This document shows positions 31,101 through 41,118 of a DNA stretch of 64,000 nt, piece after piece. Location of the stretch: positions 91,551,845 through 91,615,844 of the forward strand of contig NC_087062.1 of NCBI RefSeq assembly GCF_963678635.1. The letters are read 5' to 3'. The notes under the pieces are model-generated. The model was not told where the DNA came from and did not search any database. It saw nothing but the letters and a program-made list of their open reading frames with translations. The stretch comes from Symsagittifera roscoffensis. Taxonomy: Eukaryota; Xenacoelomorpha; Acoela; Convolutidae. The position numbers and the translations under genes were made by a program. How positions within the stretch are numbered: position 1 is the stretch's first letter; each line of letters opens with the position of its first letter.

Positions 31101-32310
31101 CTAGAGTCCTGTTCATCATCTCCCAAGTGCTGGCCCATGTCATAGCATCCGGTCCTGTGTTGCTGTTAGCTGTTGAATCTCCCGGAGCAGTCGTTGTATT
31201 CGACGTTCCATTCTTCATTATTGTTTTCGCAGCTGTTGGTGCTATGCTTATCGCATCCCTGGTTAAGGGCAACGGTGTCGATTGCCGTTTGTTCCTTTGT
31301 GGTTCTACAAAGTCAACTCTGGTGCTTTGCGTACGATCCGCTGCCGGTCTTTCTTGTGGAGTAGAACCTCTCAAGATTGCATCCAACTTCGCCTGTATTG
31401 CACACGAACTCTCGGCTTGACTCTTGCTCATTGTGTCCATTCTCCTTTCCAGGCTCCCTAATTGGCTGTTGACATCATCATATCGGTTCTTCAACTGTTG
31501 CATGTCTGTTTTGATGTTCTTTTCTCGTTCTTCATTGGTGACTTCTACCTTATCTGACATTTCCTTGAGTCTCTCATCTGTTGCCTTCGCTAGGTTAAAA
31601 TAACTGTCTAGATACTCGTGCTTGTTGTATCTTATCTCCTTTTTTATCACCTCTCTGTCTTCTTCACTGTGCTTAAGTCTTTTGTCAATCTGATTTAATT
31701 TCGCCAACAAGTCACCCAGCTCAATGGTAGTCTCTTCATGGTCAGCTGTCGGTCTCTCTTCGGCCGTAGCCTCTGCTTTAGCTTGTTCCTCTCTTGGATT
31801 GGCTTCTGAGGTCTTCGTGCTCACTGTCCCAAATGTTCGTGCTCTTTCTGCTTTTGGTTCTTCAGTCACGTTTTCTTTTGATTTTATTCCGAACATTATT
31901 CCCAATTTTTCCGTAAAAGATGTCCTCTTTACTTGAGAGTCTTCTTTCACCGTTTCTTCGGTGTTGCCTATTGCATCTTCCGCGTCATCTATCGGTGAGA
32001 ACTCTATGGGTTTCTGGTTCGGTTCCTCTGCATTGGGCATTGGAGTTGACTCTGTCGCCATCTTCCTTGTTTCATCCACACTTTGATCGGGTGTCTCTAG
32101 ATCAATCTCGATGGTGGGTTCTACTCGCTCCCCTTCCGTGCCCTCTTTCGCCCTGTTCTCCGCTGTACTCCTTGTGCTGACCATGTTAACTGAAAAGTTC
32201 GTCTTTGTTATCTTTGGGCCCGTTGATGTCGTTCCGCGCAGCGATGAATTATATTTCGTGTTTGATCCACTTGACCTTTTTTCGAGCACCGGTACCCTAC
32301 TCCGCCTCAT
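28105..32310 (-). CDS. element 1 gag-protease and start of RT, ending in a premature TAA
   Basis: ATG at 32310. Residues 1-200 are disordered and acidic. About 205-300 is a coiled coil. About 430-600 is a retrotransposon gag capsid (DGCIDTWVEVMRLHL, ILLNRFGSG, MMRFEKRRQRDDESIDRFL). Two CCHC zinc knuckles follow at about 630-645 (CANCGSADHHVADC) and 681-695 (CFFCNQEGHFRMDC). A retropepsin lies at about 985-1090 with the catalytic LLDTGAVLSVI and the ILGRDFI segment. RT begins at about 1320 (CGVVMAKKKGDQLRFCCDFR, AYPIPRIDE). The frame hits TAA at 28107-28105, right before the conserved motif-A block, and then continues in the same frame into pol. A stop inside the RT fingers is not a sensible gag/pol control point, so I read it as a disabling point mutation in a very young copy. 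Confidence 0.88.
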   Translation of the reverse strand: MRRSRVPVLEKRSSGSNTKYNSSLRGTTSTGPKITKTNFSVNMVSTRSTAENRAKEGTEGERVEPTIEIDLETPDQSVDETRKMATESTPMPNAEEPNQKPIEFSPIDDAEDAIGNTEETVKEDSQVKRTSFTEKLGIMFGIKSKENVTEEPKAERARTFGTVSTKTSEANPREEQAKAEATAEERPTADHEETTIELGDLLAKLNQIDKRLKHSEEDREVIKKEIRYNKHEYLDSYFNLAKATDERLKEMSDKVEVTNEEREKNIKTDMQQLKNRYDDVNSQLGSLERRMDTMSKSQAESSCAIQAKLDAILRGSTPQERPAADRTQSTRVDFVEPQRNKRQSTPLPLTRDAISIAPTAAKTIMKNGTSNTTTAPGDSTANSNTGPDAMTWASTWEMMNRTLEAFATRNTDSSDRREGKSRKTFKKPKEFKDDSDGCIDTWVEVMRLHLEQDNLSDERQACTAILSNLEGTALKCVVAKKEEERDTADKIFEILLNRFGSGMKGHQAMMRFEKRRQRDDESIDRFLDDLESLRRRSDPEESTNRRNFSIASKFIDGVKSDDLRTMLATYYTLSKDSAPTPEEMRQKSREYMLMKPKKYSYSENRNTQGGSQPQRSSWYKPRDDMDKRRSCANCGSADHHVADCTTYKQGMKSLGYAPDEEDMSQMEEHEYYNGLIIKIGARCFFCNQEGHFRMDCPLFWEAVKNQNHPKHKLALAAVQNQRNRQNEFESRNLGAPNTELPTKTVKAVTHVSGALESAAGSSLEMRNYEKAATEAIAKVKQDLAAKEIEQRLKLEIERQNFNEALTGSNSIPEARTGSMETGNCNTVKMVTGKPFGISKIGARIMSIITVGGHEVTRNLSEPSDQTIMHIDVYADYLSGISPQTTSRALRALLTRGGSKSVRVDNRYTEAYGPHEVMLNIDGINIYTKTMITCDEDLIGQIYVGKEELKVRSIGHCAMLEEDAMHIGTEADVTGHVLDINGKKTQLRGLLDTGAVLSVIPIETWEKMGFDKGDLIDSRIRLSAANKGALRVLGRTPIIALNLGERNLWMSFIVVENLDESDQFILGRDFIRNFDVTIDLNNAMFRIRNPDRRYAIKPVNLIMANENKAPVFLSRRVRLKANEAAIVSLRMKNYNELSDNKQVCIVPNPNSQSAAVLGRSFSITKSGLCVSVLLNTLDIPITIQRGRKLGYALPVKTRYETIENSKQNEVVDCPNHRDKICILRRLQRIKDSSGLIKSLKSETDDGLSSCSNFPERPTLDEMQTDKPVLPEIEHLRGKLKDEQLEAIKDVLERNEEVFSRHKADIGCCNFVEHEIELEENAVPHREGARRMTPHKSDACRKEIETLLEYDMIEPSKSPWACGVVMAKKKGDQLRFCCDFRYLNSVTVKDAYPIPRIDESLSK

Positions 32311-32594
32311 TATTTCTATTTACAACTGCTTCTATTTACAATTTTATTATATACACGATTCTATTCTAAGGGTAAAAAAAAATATTTTTTGTGGTAACAA
32401 ACTCTGTACAACGTGTTAAAAACCTTATCCAATTCTCTTTCTAAAACCTCCTTCTAAAAATTTTCCTTAATTTGGTCTCAACCCTACCTATTTCGATTTG
32501 TCTTATTCTGTCTTAAAACGCACTTGTTGTAATTTGACTTCAATTTCTATACCGTCCCAAGACTATTCGTCACTATCACAGTACTCTCCGCTAG

Positions 32595-33430
32595 TGTCCT
32601 AAGACCCTTGTACCAAGGCCACTGTTCCAAGACTAATGTCCCAAGACTAGTGTCCCAAGACTACTGTCCCAAGACTAGTGTCCCAAGGGTAGTGTCCCAA
32701 GACCAGTGTCCCAAGGCTAGTGTCCCAAGACTACTGTCCCAAGACTAGTGTCCCAAGGCTAGTGTCCCAAGACTACTGTCCCAAGACTAGTGTCCCAAGG
32801 GTAGTGTCCCAAGACCAGTGTCCCAAGGCTGGTGTCCCAAGACTGGTGTCCCAAGACTAGTGTCCCAAGACCACTGTCCCAAGACCACTGTCCCAAGGCT
32901 AGTGTCCCAAGACTACTGTCCCAAGACTAGTGTCCCAAGGCTAGTGTCCCAAGACTACTGTCCCAAGACTAGTGTCCCAAGGGTAGTGTCCCAAGACCAG
33001 TGTCCCAAGGCTGGTGTCCCAAGACTGGTGTCCCAAGACTAGTGTCCCAAGACCACTGTCCCAAGACCACTGTCCCAAGACCCTGTCCCAAGACCCCCGT
33101 CCCAAGACCACTGTCCCAAGACCCCTGTCCCAAGACCCTGTCCCAAGACCACTGTCCCAAGACCCTGTCCCAAGACCCTGTCCCAAGACCCCGTCCCAAG
33201 ACCACTGTCCCAAGACCACTGTCCCAAGACCCTGTCCCAAGACCACTGTCCCAAGACCCTGTCCCAAGACCCTGTCCCAAGACCACTGTCCCAAGACCAC
33301 TGTCCCAAGACCCTGTCCCAAGACCACTGTCCCAAGACCCTGTCCCAAGACCACTGTCCCAAGACCCTGTCCCAAGACCACTATCCCAAGACTGCTCTGT
33401 CCCAAGACTTCTTCGGTCTTGTCCCAATAC
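32595..33430. repeat. GTCCCAAGAC minisatellite in the element 1 leader
   Basis: Roughly 55-60 short units of 13-15 bp built on GTCCCAAGACCACT or GTCCCAAGACTAGT. The left half (about 32690-33070) has a higher-order pattern: a block starting GGGTAGTGTCCCAAGACCAG is repeated at about 32681, 32801 and 32981. The right half is made of shorter CCCTGTCCCAAGA units. Both strands lack stops over long stretches, so long repetitive frames appear in several directions. Confidence 0.92.
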
Positions 33431-34250
33431 TCGTCACGGAGTGTCTTCCTCGTTGTAGGGTCTTCTTGAATCACCGTACCTTGTACCACCACTCAAGCTC
33501 TAGTAAAATTTTCCCAAAAACCCTCTCTTAAAAGCCAAATGCTGACCCCCCTCTTCTTTTGGTTGTTTCTATTTCAATGTAGGTGCGCAGGTATCTTGTG
33601 ATCACCTGTTCGTATAAAACCAAACACAAATCCTCACTATAATGCAACAAAAATCTAAGTAAGAAAAATAATAAAAACAGAAAAATGAGCCCACCTGAAA
33701 TTCAAAGGTGACCAATGTCTACCTTTCGTCTAAAAAAATGTCTGGTACCTAATTGCCACGCGTTTTCCTCCCCCCACTAGTGATCTTATGGGGTATCACA
33801 AAAGCTGTCTATATCCGGTCCCCCCTACCAAACCAACCAGCGTACCAGTCTTAACTCGAGTTGAATTTTGGATCTTCACCTAATATTACCAACGCGTGTT
33901 AATTTCTAATGTAACTAAGTCAACGATGTCGACTAATTAGTTACTCTAATTTCCCCCTTTTTACAATTTACAACCGCCAACCTCTAACTTAACCAGTCCC
34001 CCTTCTAACCTCCCCCCTTTCTAGCCCCCCTTCTTAAGCCTAAAAATTACTTTAAGCGCCGGGTGCTAAACCTCTCAAGAGAAAACCGTAGACCTGTTTC
34101 CAGGCCTGCTCAAGTAAAAACGTTCCTCAAAACTGGGGGATTTCGCTTATCCAATTTTACACTTATCTCCTATAATGTAATGTGGATTCTAACGATACCC
34201 GTTCTGCCCAACTTGAGAACTCGAGAATTGCCAAATCCTTCTTGGCTGCT

Positions 34251-34445
34251 TTCCCACTCGACTGGTCACCTGTTCCAGTCCAGTCTCCTATTGGTTCAGC
34301 TCAAGTGTCCCTGAACCACTTTCCCACTCGGCTGGTCACCTCTTCCAGTCAAGTCTCCTATTGGTTCAGCTCAAGTGTCCCTGAACCACTTTCCCACTCG
34401 GCTGGTCACCTCTTCCAGTCAAGTCTCCTATTGGTCCAGCTAAGT
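34251..34445. repeat. 70-bp tandem repeat in the element 1 leader
   Basis: TTCCCACTCGRCTGGTCACC recurs at 34251, 34321 and 34391, exactly 70 bp apart, with most of each unit identical (CTCCTATTGGTTCAGCTCAA). About 2.7 units. Confidence 0.9.
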
Positions 34446-34910
34446 TCCAAGCTATCTGAAAACCCTTGACGACGCCCCACTTCGGGCACTTTATTCAGTT
34501 CAGTTTACTGGTTTAAATTGCTAGGTTGATCGAAACGATCGAACTTGTAAAACAGTATGGGTATACTATTTAATTAATATAAAGGTTTGATCCAACTAAT
34601 CTGGTGTCAAAGTCACTGTCTTTTTTCGTTTTATGGTTTTTGTTCCTTTTTCTATTCTTTTTTGGTTTTTGTTTTGCTTTTTGTCTTTTTGCTCGTGTTT
34701 TTGTCTCCCTAGTTGCCCCCCTTTACTCGGTTAGCTAAGCCTCGTTCGGAGAGCGTACCAGGAAATTTTCTCGAGTTTTCTTAAAAAGCTATCACGGTAC
34801 AACCGGAAGGTTTGCACGTTCCTGTCGAACCGTACCGCCGGTACTCTAGAATGGGCATTCAGCCCGAAGCTGTCTCAAGTGGGTTCGACTCCGTAGTCTT
34901 GATGTCGTAA

Positions 34911-34926
34911 ACACCCAGGAGCGCCA
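34911..34926 (-). promoter_or_regulatory. element 1 candidate primer-binding site
   Basis: The sense strand reads TGGCGCTCCTGGGTGT starting 11 nt after the 5' LTR. It starts TGG, as expected for the complement of a tRNA CCA end. Element 2 has the same sequence with one change 12 nt after its LTR. I cannot assign the tRNA from memory. Confidence 0.55.
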
Positions 34927-34937
34927 TAAAAACACTA

Positions 34938-35854
34938 TGTAACATTCGTCTACTGCAGTCACACATGAGGCTTAAGAAAAATAGGCCCTATAACCACTGG
35001 CTCAAGGGTCAGGGACACCATCTCTTGTGTTTTTCTACCTCAAGAACGGTCGGAGCCAGTTCGGTTCGCTTGTGACATGAGACTACGACCCGTTACAGCT
35101 TAAAGGCTACTACTAAAATATCCCCCCCACTCTAGAATTAGAAACGTCCCCATACTTAGGTCTCTAGATACCCAAAATACATGAACGCCGTTAAAAACCG
35201 GGTTGGAACAATCCGTTAAGTTACTTTTTATTAGACAGTGGAACTTTGATCCATTTCAGATGGATCAACCTAAAACTCGCCTTACCTCAACATCACAATT
35301 ATAAAACACACTCTAGGAATTTAAATTAAGTACTCACATTGTAGCACGCTCAAGAACCAGGAAGTAAATAAGTCGGTAAACAACTCAAGAATTAATAAAG
35401 TAACTAATATGAGTTTAATGTTAGTCAGTTTTAACAACAAGAACAAGTTTTTACTCTAGACTGCAAGTTCTCGTGAACCATTGGGACACTCAAGCTGTCC
35501 ACCTTTCCACCGAAGGTTCACTCTAGTCCAGTCAATAATAGTATTCCAATCGTAACAATCCAATTCGTGGGAATGCTCTCGTCTCTGTTTCAGATGGGAC
35601 AGCTCTACTCTAGGCTATTATTGCTATTGAAATTGCGAATAGCAATTTCCCACCGATTTTTCTAGCAACTTTCCCGCGATTGTTATTCAACTGTTCTGAA
35701 ATTGTTCTGATCTCTTTTTCTGATTTTCAGTTCTCGCGAGAAAATCGTGCATGACAGGTTCCATTCGAAATTTTGAAAAATTAAATTTCACTCCAAAATC
35801 AAGTGTTTTTTTCTTCTCTCAAGGTCAAACTTCCAAATATGACCGACTGGCACA
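34938..35854 (-). repeat. element 1 5' LTR (917 bp)
   Basis: Identical over its full length to 12748-13664. This is the promoter-side LTR for minus-strand transcription. It is followed outward by AGC at 35855-35857, also seen at 12745-12747, and then by the rest of the element 2 LTR. Confidence 0.95.
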
Positions 35855-36722
35855 AGCATATTCGAGTTTTTTAACAGCGAACCTTCCGAATTGACGGTTT
35901 TAAGCGATTAACGACGTTATTGGAACGATTAGTCAAACGGTGAAGGTCAAGATATTCTGGTATTTTGAAATTTTAAAAATTCGAAGTATGACGTCATATT
36001 TCTGAGAAACGTCAGAAACGGCCATTTTGGCAGAAAACTGGAAGAACAACACAACAACATTAGTTGCGATAGCGTTAACAACGGAGATTGTGCTTGAAAA
36101 ACAGCGACGAATTGCAGAAGTAGCAGAGACCGCTCCGAGTTGCAACTATTGTGTCGCTACAATAGTTGCAAGGCCGTTGCAAACAACGGTGAAGGGTGGA
36201 AAACCAGCCTTCCGGAAGGAGAATAAGGGCCTTAATTCAGGAATCCGGAGGGGTCTCGGGACTGGAACTGATAGAGTTTTATATTAACTGTTAGCTTACC
36301 TGTCATGTCCTGATTTGAATTTAATTAACATCTGAATACATTTTGCTAGGATGAGAAGCTAGGAGTTGGGGGAAAGGGTTGATCCATCTTCGATGGAGAT
36401 GATGATTTTTATCTACTGAACAAAAACAATAAAAATTCAATAAGTAGTAGTAGCCCTGAGTTTAGGAGTGACCTCGTGGTCTTGGGATACTGAGACCCAG
36501 CCATGAGCTCACTATTCCTGCATGTAATCTGGTGAATTTGAGTGTTTTGACCGAAGCCGAAAGCAGGAACGTTTTTGTCGACCCGATGCTAGAAAGACCA
36601 CCAAAAGTACTGGCTTGGCAGAGACGGTTGAAAACATGTAAAGCTCTGTTTAGACGTTAGCCAGTCGTCTTAGGACTTAGTTTTATTTTCCGTCGATATG
36701 TATCTTCCGGGCGAATGTTACA
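35855..36722 (+). repeat. element 2 5' LTR, remainder
   Basis: Continues the LTR started at 12708-12747, and together they make 905 bp. It ends GCGAATGTTACA like the 3' copy. AATAAA lies at 36428-36433. The 3' copy has a TATATAAA (about 56330) where this copy reads TATATTAA, and it has lost the AATAAA. Inside is one copy of the AATCCGGAGGGGT motif that is repeated in the leader. Confidence 0.9.
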
Positions 36723-36734
36723 TAGATGTTTTTA

Positions 36735-36750
36735 CGGCGCTCCTGGGTGT
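36735..36750 (+). promoter_or_regulatory. element 2 candidate primer-binding site
   Basis: CGGCGCTCCTGGGTGT, 12 nt after the LTR, equals the element 1 site except for the first base. The spacer TAGATGTTTTTA is also nearly the same in both elements. Confidence 0.5.
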
Positions 36751-37249
36751 TATTCTTTTTTTAACATCATGACCGGCAGAACCGTTAACGAGCACTCCTT
36801 GCCGAGCGGATGCTCACATTAACGCCCTTAATAGGCCTAAACCGCTGGTGCGGAAGGGTAGTTCGGAACGCGGAAGCCTTCCGGATTACCGTGAATAGCT
36901 TTTTAACCTAGTTAAGACCGAAAATTCACGAACCAGGAAGGGTGGGGGGATTCGCGGTCCCGTCGTTCCCTGAGAGGTTTGTGACCAAAAACACTTAGAG
37001 ATATATTTAAAACCAAACAAAAAGTAGTATAGTACCCAAGAAAAACAAAAAAAAAACATAAAAAAAATAACTGAAAAAACCAAAAACAGTAAAAAAAAAA
37101 AAAGTAAAAAATCAGTAGAAATCATCACCCCAGACAAGATGTGATCCGACCCTCCCGTTTGTTGTTGATAGATATATTGTTGTTACAGGCATTTATATCA
37201 GTCAGGATTGTTAGGATCAATTTTGTAGCCCGTTTGTGAGGCTTGTACT

Positions 37250-38693
37250 GTAGGGTTATTTGAGCATTTATCTGCTGTTTTGGATCTTTAAGGACAATGC
37301 TCACAATTTGGCCGAAATCTATTGTCATATTTTCAACTTGTGCTTGGAACAAGGTATTTTCCCGGAGTTTTGGAAGCTTGCAAAAATATCTCCCTTGCCA
37401 AAAGTTTCGTCTCCAAAGCAGCCAAAGGATTTGAGGCCTGTCTCTGTTACTTCTGTTATGTCCAGAGTGTTTGAAAGGTTAATTTACCAGAACTATCTGC
37501 AAGGCCCTTATAACAGATGGCCTACACGTAACCAGTATGGTTTTCGTAAACATTCTTCTACTTCCTGTATGCTCATTAGGCTGCAACATCATCTCTGGAA
37601 TTTCCGTGAAAACTATGATTATGTTCGCTTCTTTTCTCTAGATATGTCAAAAGCTTTTGATACCATTTCCCACAAGAGTGTTATAGAAGGAGTAATGAAT
37701 ATTGTCCAGTAGTCGATCCTGCGGTTGTCAACATAATCATTAACTTCTTGCAAAATAGAGCCCATTATACATCTCTCAATGGCTTGGATTCAACTGTTTT
37801 GTATACTAATCAGGGTGTCCCTCAGGGCACTGTCCTTGGTCCGCCTCTTTACAATTGCTCTACCCATGCTATTGATGTTTCAGATAATTCCACCACGTTA
37901 TCAACTTATGCTGACGATAATAATCCTCTTTTAGCTGGCTGCAATAGCGCTGACAAGGCTCGGGAAGTTATTAGTTTGCTCTGTCACCAATTTGACGCAA
38001 GAAACTTGTTTCTCAATTTTCAAAAATCTTCCAGGGAAATGCGTATCATTTTCAACCATAGTGGCAGTAATGTCATACATATGGTTGAGGGCATTGAGTT
38101 AGTTGATGACCTCAAAGTGCTGGGGTTTACGATTGACTCCAAATTTGGTTTTTCTAAGCATATTGACAAAGCTGTTAAACAATCGAATTCTATATTTTTT
38201 TCAATCTGGCGCCTTGGTAAAATCGGTTATCCGAAGGACGAATTTGCTATTTTGTATCGTGCTTTTGATCTCCCAAAGCTTTACTATGGCATTAATGTTT
38301 GGGGTGGTTCAAATGTTAAAGATCTAGAGAAGATAAATTTGTTTCAAAGACGTGCAATAAGGCTCGGCGTTACTGATACTTATGAACCAATATCTGCAAC
38401 TATTAGAAGAGCTGACCAAAAACTCTACGATGCAATCCTCCAAACAGGTTCTAATCATCTGTTGTTTGATTTAGTTCCGACACGTTGTATCTACTCAGCA
38501 AACAACCTGCGCTGTCGTGATCCAACTATTGCTCGCTGTAAGATGGAGAGGCAAATGAAAATATTTCCTTATCGCCTGCTGCGCAGACTTCATGACATAT
38601 AGTTTAATTTGTTATGTCTTATTACAATTTGTAGATGTCATTCTATAACTAATTTAAGCATCTATCTATCTATCTATCTATCTATCTATTTAA
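37250..38693 (+). mobile_element. 5'-truncated LINE with RT and (TCTA)n tail
   Basis: The plus strand encodes the LINE RT in order: LPKVSSPKQPKDLRPVSVTS, NQYGFRKHSST, LDMSKAFD (motif A), GVPQGTVLGPP (motif B), TYADDNNPLL (motif C, catalytic pair present), then LKVLGFTID and YYGINVWGG of the thumb region. The frame ends RRLHDI at 38602. One frameshift near 37705 separates two open blocks. A 60-bp 3' UTR and a TCTA tetranucleotide tail (38661-38693) finish the copy, a pattern usual in CR1/L2-like LINEs. The endonuclease part is missing through 5' truncation. It inserted in the leader of element 2 and is much less decayed than the other LINE pieces here. Confidence 0.85.
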
Positions 38694-38710
38694 GTACGTT
38701 AATGATAAAT

Positions 38711-40335
38711 TGCGTTCAATCCGGAAGGGTCAGCTGATTTGCGCTCAATCCGGAGGGGTCTTGGGAGAAGACTGATCCGAATGGCAGTACAAGGAGCATC
38801 AAGAAGGGGCTCAACGACAACAACAATCGACTGTTGGGTATCGTTAACAAGTTTTGTATCCCTTTTGGTACAAAAAATTAAGATAGGAATCTGTGGGGGG
38901 CTCGACAGTGCTGCACTGTAGTGACCCTTCACCGAACTGCGAATATCCGAGTTAAGCACCTTAATTCGGATATTAAAAAAACCCGGAGGGGTATAGTATT
39001 ACTAATGATATTACTAATATAGCCTATATTAATACTCCTATATCGTTTTTTACTGAAAAACACAGAAAGCAGACCGGTTTTTATGGTCAAAATAGCGATA
39101 TTTTGATTCCCCCACAAGTCGCGATTTTTGAGATATCGATTTTTTTTGAAACGGAAAAAAGCGCTAAAGTAGTTTGTTACATCGTAACTGCACTACCATA
39201 ATAGATAGAACCGGTTAAGTTTAGTTCGGAAGTGGTTGGAACTATTTTGGAACCAAAAACCGAATTTTCGTGATTTTTGAGAAAACGAAACACTATAAAT
39301 TCAGAAAATTTTTCGAAATTTTTGAGTTAGAACAGTAAAAATAGTTGTTCGGACAACGTCCACTAGTGAATCTACAAGTTTTAAAATCCACTTCCCGAAA
39401 GCCTTCCGGGTCGCAGAGAAATCGAACTTAAGGTGTTTGATTTGGTGGATTCATCAATCCGGAGGGGTACAGGTAGCATAGTTTTTCGCAATTTTTTTCA
39501 ACTAAAGCGTTTTAGATCGGGTCTTTTGCATTGAACTAGAAGATCGTAGGTCTTCTGAGCTCGGATCAATAATTGTTAGGTCGAAAAGAACAGAATTGCG
39601 GAAAAAGTTAGGCGGAACCTATAAGAGACAAATTTTTTGACTTTAGAAAAAAAGACGTTTTGGTTAGTAACTTTGGAACTACTGGGCATATCGAGTTGAT
39701 CTTACTGATAGGGACAAAAGTTTTTCAAAAAAGTAAGCGTGAAAATTTTTTGAGATTGTTTTTAGCAAATTCACCAATTTGGGAGGGTAGACCTATCACG
39801 TTTTATAAATTTTTTTTAGAAAAGCCCTTACACCCCTACCAAAAGGTAATAGAGGTTGAATAAAGTAACTTTAGGCTCTTCTAGACGAAAAGGGAAGGCT
39901 AAAGGCACAGGAAAACCTTAATCGAACCGAAGTTAGGCTAGCGATAAGACCCTTCACCGTTAGCGTGAATTGTCAAATAAGAGGCTTAACTTCAATCCGG
40001 AAGGGTCTAGGAAGGCATTACATACCCTTCCTAGTTAATTGAAAAAGCAAAATTGCATCGGAGAACGTATCCGGAGGGGTATAGGTTGAAAGAAGGAAAT
40101 CTCCGAAAAGCTACTTTTACAAACCAGAGGGCTCCCAATCCGGAGGGGTCAAAAATTTTTTCAAATTAGGAGGGGTCCGAATCCGGAGGGGTCCTATATT
40201 TGCTAATTCGGAGGGGTCCCAATCCGGAGGGGTCTTGTATTTTCCAACTCAGAGGGGTCCCAATCCAGAGGGGTCTAAATTTTGTTAGTCCGGAGGGGTC
40301 CTATTGTTTTCCAATCCGGAGGGGTATTATTTTAT
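38711..40335 (+). repeat. interspersed AATCCGGAGGGGTC motif array
   Basis: At least 14 copies of CCGGAGGGGT or a one-base variant lie in this 1.6 kb. They are loose at first (38717, 38747, 38985, 39456) and dense from 40002 to 40330, where copies follow every 15-40 bp. The motif also occurs once in each element 2 LTR. It resembles the polypurine tract TCCGGGGAG of the same element. Confidence 0.85.
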
Positions 40336-41118
40336 TAAAGGACTTAGGTAAACGGAAGAAAGACTAAAGCGAGAGGTATTAGGTTATTAGCAGACAGGCT
40401 AGGAATCAGTGACTGCACTGGTAACTTGCCTTTCAATAAAAACCAGACCAAAACAAAACAGGTCCGAACTCGGATAATCGCGACACTCAGTCTAAACTAA
40501 AAAGAACGTAATTCATTGGTGTGGATTGAAACCCAATACGTTTTTGTGAAAAGTGACTGCCCTGAGGATTGTAGTAGGTCTAGCTCGGGCAGTCCGAAGG
40601 TAGATAGGTAACACAGTACTCGGTGGGTGCAATAGACGCCCACTTGAGAAAATAACGGCTTTGAAAGTTTTGTCTGTTTGGTGCAGCACCAAGCAGGGAA
40701 AGCTCTTTCTTTAGAAACAGATTCGACTATTGTACTGCAACCGACTAAAAGTACAATACACATACGTTTTTTTGATAGAGGTATTCATATATAATCTGTC
40801 ATTATATATTATATTTTTTCTTTTTGTTTTTGATTTTAAATCTACATAAACTGTGCTTGATTGGGTATTGAGCACACTATCTTTTAAATTGACTGATAAC
40901 ATCATATTGTGCTAGTTCTCAAATCTTACGACCGATAATCGGTTAGTGTGAATAAATCATATACAAACTGTACTCTGATAACATACAGGGATTCGTGATC
41001 ACTATTTTATAGAATCTTGTGAAATTTATTGTGTTGTGTCATTATCATTGGTAGTCAAACTATAAGGTCACTAGCAATCGAATTAAAAGTATAGGCATTA
41101 AGAAGTGACAAATTGAGA

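Larger units (their letters stand above)
32311..34937 (-). other. element 1 leader (5' untranslated region)
   Basis: 2.6 kb between the 5' LTR and the gag ATG. It holds the candidate PBS, a 70-bp repeat and a large minisatellite. I see no conserved coding sequence. The apparent frames of up to 183 codons on both strands come from the minisatellite. The region at about 34690-34900 has no recognisable features. Confidence 0.7.
12748..35854 (-). mobile_element. element 1: giant Ty3/gypsy-like LTR retrotransposon with macro and SGNH genes
   Basis: A 23,107-bp element, transcribed on the minus strand, bounded by two 917-bp LTRs that read identically throughout. Sense order: 5' LTR (35854-34938), candidate PBS, 2.6-kb leader with a minisatellite, gag-pro-RT-RH-IN-macro, ORF3 with SGNH domains, ORF4, PPT (13675-13665), 3' LTR (13664-12748). 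Identical LTRs mean very recent insertion. Two lone stops, TAA in RT and TAG between ORF3 and ORF4, are the only visible lesions. It is inserted in antisense into the 5' LTR of element 2. Its proteins are clearly homologous to those of element 2 but strongly diverged, so these are two families of one lineage. Confidence 0.92.
36751..41118 (+). other. element 2 leader region
   Basis: 4.4 kb between PBS and gag. It contains a LINE insertion (37250-38693) and an array of CCGGAGGGGT-type motifs (38711-40335). The rest is non-coding with A-rich runs at 36960-37120. Without the LINE the leader is about 2.9 kb, like that of element 1. Confidence 0.65.

Noticed and set aside
32818-33492. Open frames of up to 183 codons on both strands in the GTCCCAAGAC array
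   Set aside because: They are products of a short tandem repeat whose unit has no stops. No composition or domain supports a protein.
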